From positions 1 to 5,944 of the forward strand of contig WFUL01000206.1 in assembly GCA_015484985.1 (NCBI GenBank): a DNA stretch of 5,944 nucleotides. Direction: 5' to 3'. Below the pieces are notes generated by a model. That model saw only the letters and a program-made list of their open reading frames with translations, had not been told where the DNA came from and searched no databases. Shown in pieces: positions 5,047-5,944 of this stretch (its first letter is position 1; every line of letters begins with the position of its first letter). Source of the DNA: Anaerolineales bacterium (lineage in GTDB: Bacteria > Chloroflexota > Anaerolineae > Anaerolineales > DRMV01). Position numbers and translations under genes: made by a program.

Positions 5047-5944
5047 ATGACACTCACGGCACCTGCTCCTACCACGACAACTACGTCCGAGGCGCCTTTG
5101 CTCTCGGTCCAAAATCTGCGCGTTTGGTACGAATTGCGCAAGTGGGGCTTTGGCCTGGCGGGTTATGTGCGGGCCGTGGACGATGTGAGCTTCGACCTGT
5201 ATCAGGGTGAGGCTATCGCCATCGTGGGCGAAAGCGGTTGCGGGAAATCCAGTCTCATGCGGGCCATCCTGGGATTGGTGCGTCCTCGGGAGGGTAAGAT
5301 TCTCTTTCAGGGACAGGATATCTTCGCCAAGGGTCGGACCGGACTGCGCTGGTATCGCATGCAAGTGGGGTACGTGCAACAGGACCCCTACGGTGCACTG
5401 CCGCCCTTTATGTCGGTACAGCGAATTCTGGAGGAGCCTCTCATTCTGGCCGGAGTGAAGGACCGCCAGGCCCGCCTGGAACGAATTATTCAGGTGCTGG
5501 AAGAAGTGAAGATGAGCCCGCCGGAGGACTTTTTGAACAAGTTTCCCCACATGCTCAGCGGTGGTCAGCAGCAGCGGGTGGTCATCGCGCGGGCCATTAT
5601 TCGGGACCCCAAACTTTTGGTGGCGGACGAACCGGTTTCCATGTTGGATGCCTCGGTGCGGGTGGAAATCCTCAAGTTGCTGCGCCAGATTCAGGAAGAA
5701 CACAACCTGGCCGTCATCTACATTACGCATGACCTGTCCACGGTGCGTTACTTCTCCGAGCGTATCTTCGTGATGTACGCGGGGAAATTGGTGGAAAAGG
5801 CCCCAGTGCGGGAGATTCTGAACAACCCCAAGCACCCCTATACCCAGGCGCTGTTGGAAGCCATTCCGGAGCCCGACGCGGCCAACGCGCACAAGTTGCG
5901 CGAAGTGCCCCCCGGCGAACCCCCCAGCCTAGTGAGGCCTCCCC
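5047..5944 (+). CDS. ABC transporter ATP-binding protein, DppF/OppF type, 3' end missing
   Basis: Second ATPase of the importer, expected to pair with the product of 4014-5036. The frame stays open to the window edge, giving 299 codons. Walker A GESGCGKSS (61-69), Q-loop Q112 in YVQQDPYGALPP, signature LSGGQQQR (170-177), Walker B LLVADEP (190-196) with catalytic E195, D-loop SMLD (198-201) and switch H228 are all present, so it should be active. The oligopeptide-transporter extension begins (HPY near 262, then a GEPPSL motif), but the window ends before any cysteine motif could appear. Residues 4-17 form a Thr/Ala/Pro-rich tail with five threonines in a row, probably disordered. The DEPVSMLDASVR wording resembles ATPases of sugar and peptide importers in thermophiles; this is recalled, not searched. 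Typical family length is 320-350, so perhaps 20-50 residues are missing. Confidence 0.95.
   Translation, partial: MTLTAPAPTTTTTSEAPLLSVQNLRVWYELRKWGFGLAGYVRAVDDVSFDLYQGEAIAIVGESGCGKSSLMRAILGLVRPREGKILFQGQDIFAKGRTGLRWYRMQVGYVQQDPYGALPPFMSVQRILEEPLILAGVKDRQARLERIIQVLEEVKMSPPEDFLNKFPHMLSGGQQQRVVIARAIIRDPKLLVADEPVSMLDASVRVEILKLLRQIQEEHNLAVIYITHDLSTVRYFSERIFVMYAGKLVEKAPVREILNNPKHPYTQALLEAIPEPDAANAHKLREVPPGEPPSLVRPP

Noticed and set aside
3987..5141. 384-codon reverse-strand open frame opposite the first ATPase gene
   Set aside because: It lies antisense to a gene with every ATPase motif intact, has no recognisable domain, and is rich in His, Gly and Pro as expected from reading GC-rich codons backwards.
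4957..5892. 311-codon reverse-strand open frame opposite the second ATPase gene
   Set aside because: It is a shadow of a gene with all nucleotide-binding motifs and shows no domain of its own.

Overview
The window is one GC-rich stretch read almost entirely on the + strand. It holds most of a peptide/oligosaccharide-type ABC importer locus of the Opp/Dpp class: the 3' part of a substrate-binding protein gene (1-1272), two permease genes (1514-2647 and 2660-4012), one complete ATPase gene (4014-5036) and the 5' part of a second ATPase gene (5047-5944, running off the edge). No tRNA, rRNA, CRISPR array, insertion sequence or phage gene was seen. The long reverse-strand reading frames are shadows of these five genes.

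Layout. The binding-protein gene ends in a near-ideal intrinsic terminator (1288-1326: 13-bp perfect stem, 5-nt loop, T-tract). A 241-nt gap follows, holding small repeats, a perfect TATAAT -10 element (1474-1479) and a double Shine-Dalgarno leader. The four downstream genes are tightly packed (gaps of 12, 1 and 10 nt), each with a clear Shine-Dalgarno sequence, and look like one translationally coupled operon. The binding protein is therefore probably transcribed largely apart from, and more strongly than, the membrane and ATPase subunits; its leucine codon choice points the same way.

How the genes work together. The binding protein captures the solute outside the membrane, the two permeases form the channel, and the two ATPases drive import. 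The substrate cannot be read from the sequence. In thermophilic bacteria and archaea, importers of this class carry oligosaccharides as often as peptides, and no catabolic gene is visible to decide.

What is unusual. The core machinery is conventional, but its extracytoplasmic parts are not. The second permease carries an insert of about 150 residues, largely beta-rich, between its first membrane segment and the GTD...RD motif. The binding protein ends in an Ig-like beta domain, and its conserved motifs are in an order suggesting a circularly permuted or strongly rearranged family-5 fold. Two added beta domains on the same face of one transporter may form an extra docking interface. This is the most interesting inference here.

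Organism. High GC, strong GGAGG-type ribosome sites and the style of the binding protein and ATPase motifs suggest Chloroflexota (Anaerolineae or relatives, perhaps thermophilic). This rests on remembered family resemblance, not on a search, and is only moderately sure.
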